Part shown: positions 4,849-6,943 of the stretch, one piece after another
Layout of the letters: every line of letters starts with the position of its first letter
Numbering within the stretch: position 1 is the stretch's first letter
Source: Paracoccaceae bacterium
Lineage (GTDB): Bacteria; Pseudomonadota; Alphaproteobacteria; Rhodobacterales; Rhodobacteraceae
Reading direction: 5' to 3'
DNA: 6,943 bases
NCBI GenBank assembly: GCA_007131465.1
Contig: SLQN01000020.1
Span: 1 to 6,943, forward strand
Position numbers and translations under genes: made by a program
Notes under the pieces: generated by a model
The model's database searches: none
The model's input: only the letters and a program-made list of their open reading frames with translations
What the model was told of the DNA's origin: nothing

Positions 4849-6943
4849 GCCTGTTCACTCGCCAGTCTTGAAATTGGGTTGTCGGGGGATATCTGCGGCG
4901 CGAGACGGGGCAGCCGGATGACCGCCATCGCGCCGCAGTGGATGTCATTGCCGAAAAGGGGCGCGTCCTCCAGACGCAACGTCCCGCCATGTTCCTCGAT
5001 GATCTTGCGCACGATGGAAAGGCCAAGCCCGGTCCCGCTGGAGCGCGTGGTCACATAAGGTTCGAACAGGCGCGCACGATCTTCCGGCAGCCCGACCCCG
5101 TTATCTGCGATAGTGATGCACAGATCTGTCTCGGACGCCGTGAAGCACACACGGATCTCCGGCTCGAAATTGAACTGATCGGCTTTTTCTTTCCTGCTTT
5201 CAATGGCTTCTCCGGCATTCTTGATCAGGTTTGTGAAAGCCTGCGCCATCATGGTGGCGTCCACTTCACATACGACTGGCGCGTCAGGTTCGGAAAGCTC
5301 AAAGCGTACAGAGGGTTGGCCGCTTTCCTGTAACACGACGGAATCGCGCAGGATCACACCCAGATCATGCGCACGGCGGTCGGGTTCCGGCATCCGCGCA
5401 AACCGCGAGAATTCATCAACAATGCGGCGCAAGTCATTGGTCTGGCGCACAATAACCGAGGTCAGTTGCGCCAGGCTTTCGGCATCCTCGGGCGCCAGCC
5501 TGCGGGCGAACTTGCGCTCGATCCGTTCGGCCGACAACTGGATCGGGGTCAGCGGGTTCTTGATCTCATGCGCGATGCGGCGCGCGACATCGCCCCAGGC
5601 CGCCATGCGCTGCGCCGAAACCAGTTCGGACACATCATCGAAGGCCAGAACATAGCCTTCCAGCCGGCCGTCGCTGCGTCGCCGTTCCGCCAGTCGCACC
5701 AGCAGCGTTTCCAGCCGTCCCGACCGGGTAAGGCGCAATTCTTCCTGCACGCGCCCCATACTGGCGGGCAGCGATTGCAGCCGCTCCAGAAGCGGGCAGA
5801 ATTCCGGGGCGATCCGGGCCAGATCCAGCGCGCTTGTGTCCTGTGTCTCCAGTGCCAGCATGGTTTCGGCCGCACGGTTGATGAATTCCACCTGCCCCTC
5901 GGCATCCAGCCCGACCACGCCAGCCGTGACCGACCCCAGAACGGAATCGAACAGCCGCCGCCGGGCCTCGATCTGGCGGTTGTTTTGCAGCAATGTCTGG
6001 CGCTGTCCCTTGAGCTGCCGGGTCATCTGGTTGAAGACCTGCCCCAGAAGCGTGATTTCGTCATCATCACGCGCAACAGTGACCTGCACATCCAGATCCC
6101 CCGCCCCGACCTGCTGCGCAGCTTCCGCGAGTCGTCCGACAGGGCGGGCCAGACGTTCGGCGAAGTTCAGCCCCATCCAGATAGAGCCCAGGATGAGGAT
6201 GATCGCAAAGCCCAGATACAGCGCGCCGAACTGAAACAGCAGCCGCCCCCGCTCGCGTTCAAGCTGCTGATAAAAAACGACTGTCTCGCGGGTTTCATCG
6301 AGCAGACTGAGAATTGCGCCATCGACTTCGCGGGCCACATACAGGTAGCGGTCGAAGTAGTTTTCCAGCGCGACAAGGGCGCGGAATTCGTTGTTCGGCC
6401 AGTCGCGGATGACCACGATACCCTCGCGCGCCTGCGCAATATCCGCCGGATCGGGCGGGGTGAAATTGAACCGGTACGACCGCTCGCCCCGCGCGCGGAT
6501 CTCGCCCGTGGCATCGATGATGAAGGCAACGCGCAAGCCCCGCTGCACCTGCGCCTGCGCTTCGGACAAGAGGTTGCGCAATTCGCCATCCTCGATCATC
6601 GGGAAGACGCGGCGCACGGTTTGCAGGTACTCAGCCAGATCGCGCGTATCAGCGCGCAGATCGCGTTCCTGTTCGGACTGATAGGCTTCGGCGGCAGCCA
6701 GCGAGTTGCCGACGACCCGCTGCACCCGGTCCGAAAACCAGCCTTCCAGACCCACATTCAGGGTCAGCGCGGCAAAGACGGCCACCGTGACCGTGGGCAC
6801 AAGTGCGATGGTCGCAAACAGCGTGGAGAGCCTCAGATGCAGTCGCGCGCCTGCCGATTCCGACCGCCGCGCCGCAAGCAACCGCGCCACGCGCAACGCC
6901 ACCAGACCCGCGATCACCAGAATATAGACAAGATCGGCCAGCA
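4845..6943 (-). CDS. ntrY: Sensor histidine kinase NtrY, N-terminus outside the window
   Basis: Membrane-bound sensor kinase that autophosphorylates on histidine and passes phosphate to NtrX. The frame is open to the right edge, so the true start lies beyond 6943. The first visible start-like codon, GTG at 6915–6917, sits inside a transmembrane helix and is not the start. Counting from that GTG: a membrane helix runs to about residue 15, another spans about 32–56, then a periplasmic sensing region about 57–228, a helix about 229–250, HAMP about 250–303, PAS about 320–430, and a HisKA/HATPase core. Visible catalytic motifs are the H-box with His450 (AHEIKNPLTP), N-box Asn567 (NLIKNAGEAI), G1 box DNGVGL 605–610, F-box FEPY 618–621 and G2 box GTGLGLS 628–634, all intact. 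The stop TGA overlaps the ntrX start (ATGA). In Rhodobacterales, ntrB and ntrC usually lie upstream; that part is not visible here. Confidence 0.95.
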   Translation of the reverse strand, partial: LADLVYILVIAGLVALRVARLLAARRSESAGARLHLRLSTLFATIALVPTVTVAVFAALTLNVGLEGWFSDRVQRVVGNSLAAAEAYQSEQERDLRADTRDLAEYLQTVRRVFPMIEDGELRNLLSEAQAQVQRGLRVAFIIDATGEIRARGERSYRFNFTPPDPADIAQAREGIVVIRDWPNNEFRALVALENYFDRYLYVAREVDGAILSLLDETRETVVFYQQLERERGRLLFQFGALYLGFAIILILGSIWMGLNFAERLARPVGRLAEAAQQVGAGDLDVQVTVARDDDEITLLGQVFNQMTRQLKGQRQTLLQNNRQIEARRRLFDSVLGSVTAGVVGLDAEGQVEFINRAAETMLALETQDTSALDLARIAPEFCPLLERLQSLPASMGRVQEELRLTRSGRLETLLVRLAERRRSDGRLEGYVLAFDDVSELVSAQRMAAWGDVARRIAHEIKNPLTPIQLSAERIERKFARRLAPEDAESLAQLTSVIVRQTNDLRRIVDEFSRFARMPEPDRRAHDLGVILRDSVVLQESGQPSVRFELSEPDAPVVCEVDATMMAQAFTNLIKNAGEAIESRKEKADQFNFEPEIRVCFTASETDLCITIADNGVGLPEDRARLFEPYVTTRSSGTGLGLSIVRKIIEEHGGTLRLEDAPLFGNDIHCGAMAVIRLPRLAPQISPDNPISRLASEQA

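Overview
The window is a single gene block on the minus strand and reads, in transcription order, from right to left: ntrY (3' part) – ntrX – trkA – trkH – hfq – probably the first codons of hflX. High GC content, codons ending mostly in G or C, the short alphaproteobacterial-type Hfq, and this gene order all point to a member of the Rhodobacterales (Rhodobacter/Paracoccus/Roseobacter relatives). Genus cannot be fixed from the sequence alone. The plus strand carries no credible gene.

Region by region. 4845–6943 holds the sensor kinase NtrY, cut at its N-terminus by the window edge. Its stop codon overlaps the NtrX start by four bases (ATGA, 4845–4848), so the two are translationally coupled. 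3463–4848 is the response regulator NtrX, whose AAA+ domain has intact ATPase motifs but no GAFTGA loop. After a 76-base gap comes trkA (2010–3386), the NAD-binding peripheral subunit of Trk potassium uptake. After a 64-base gap containing two mutually exclusive hairpins comes trkH (443–1945), the K+-translocating membrane subunit. A 157-base, more AT-rich gap (286–442) follows. It holds a candidate promoter, a near-perfect direct repeat and a questionable 51-codon small ORF. Then comes hfq (52–285), the RNA chaperone. An open frame beginning 8 bases after hfq runs off the left edge and may be the start of hflX.

How they fit: NtrYX is an envelope-located sensing system tied in alphaproteobacteria to nitrogen, redox and cell-envelope control. 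TrkAH is a complete two-subunit potassium importer. Hfq mediates small-RNA regulation. The close spacing suggests ntrYX-trkAH may be co-transcribed, while hfq probably has its own promoter. This is a conserved core-genome locus and I see no mobile, phage, CRISPR or defence elements. I do not see a new system here. The points worth a second look are small: the trkA–trkH spacer structure, the region upstream of hfq, and motif losses in NtrX and NtrY.
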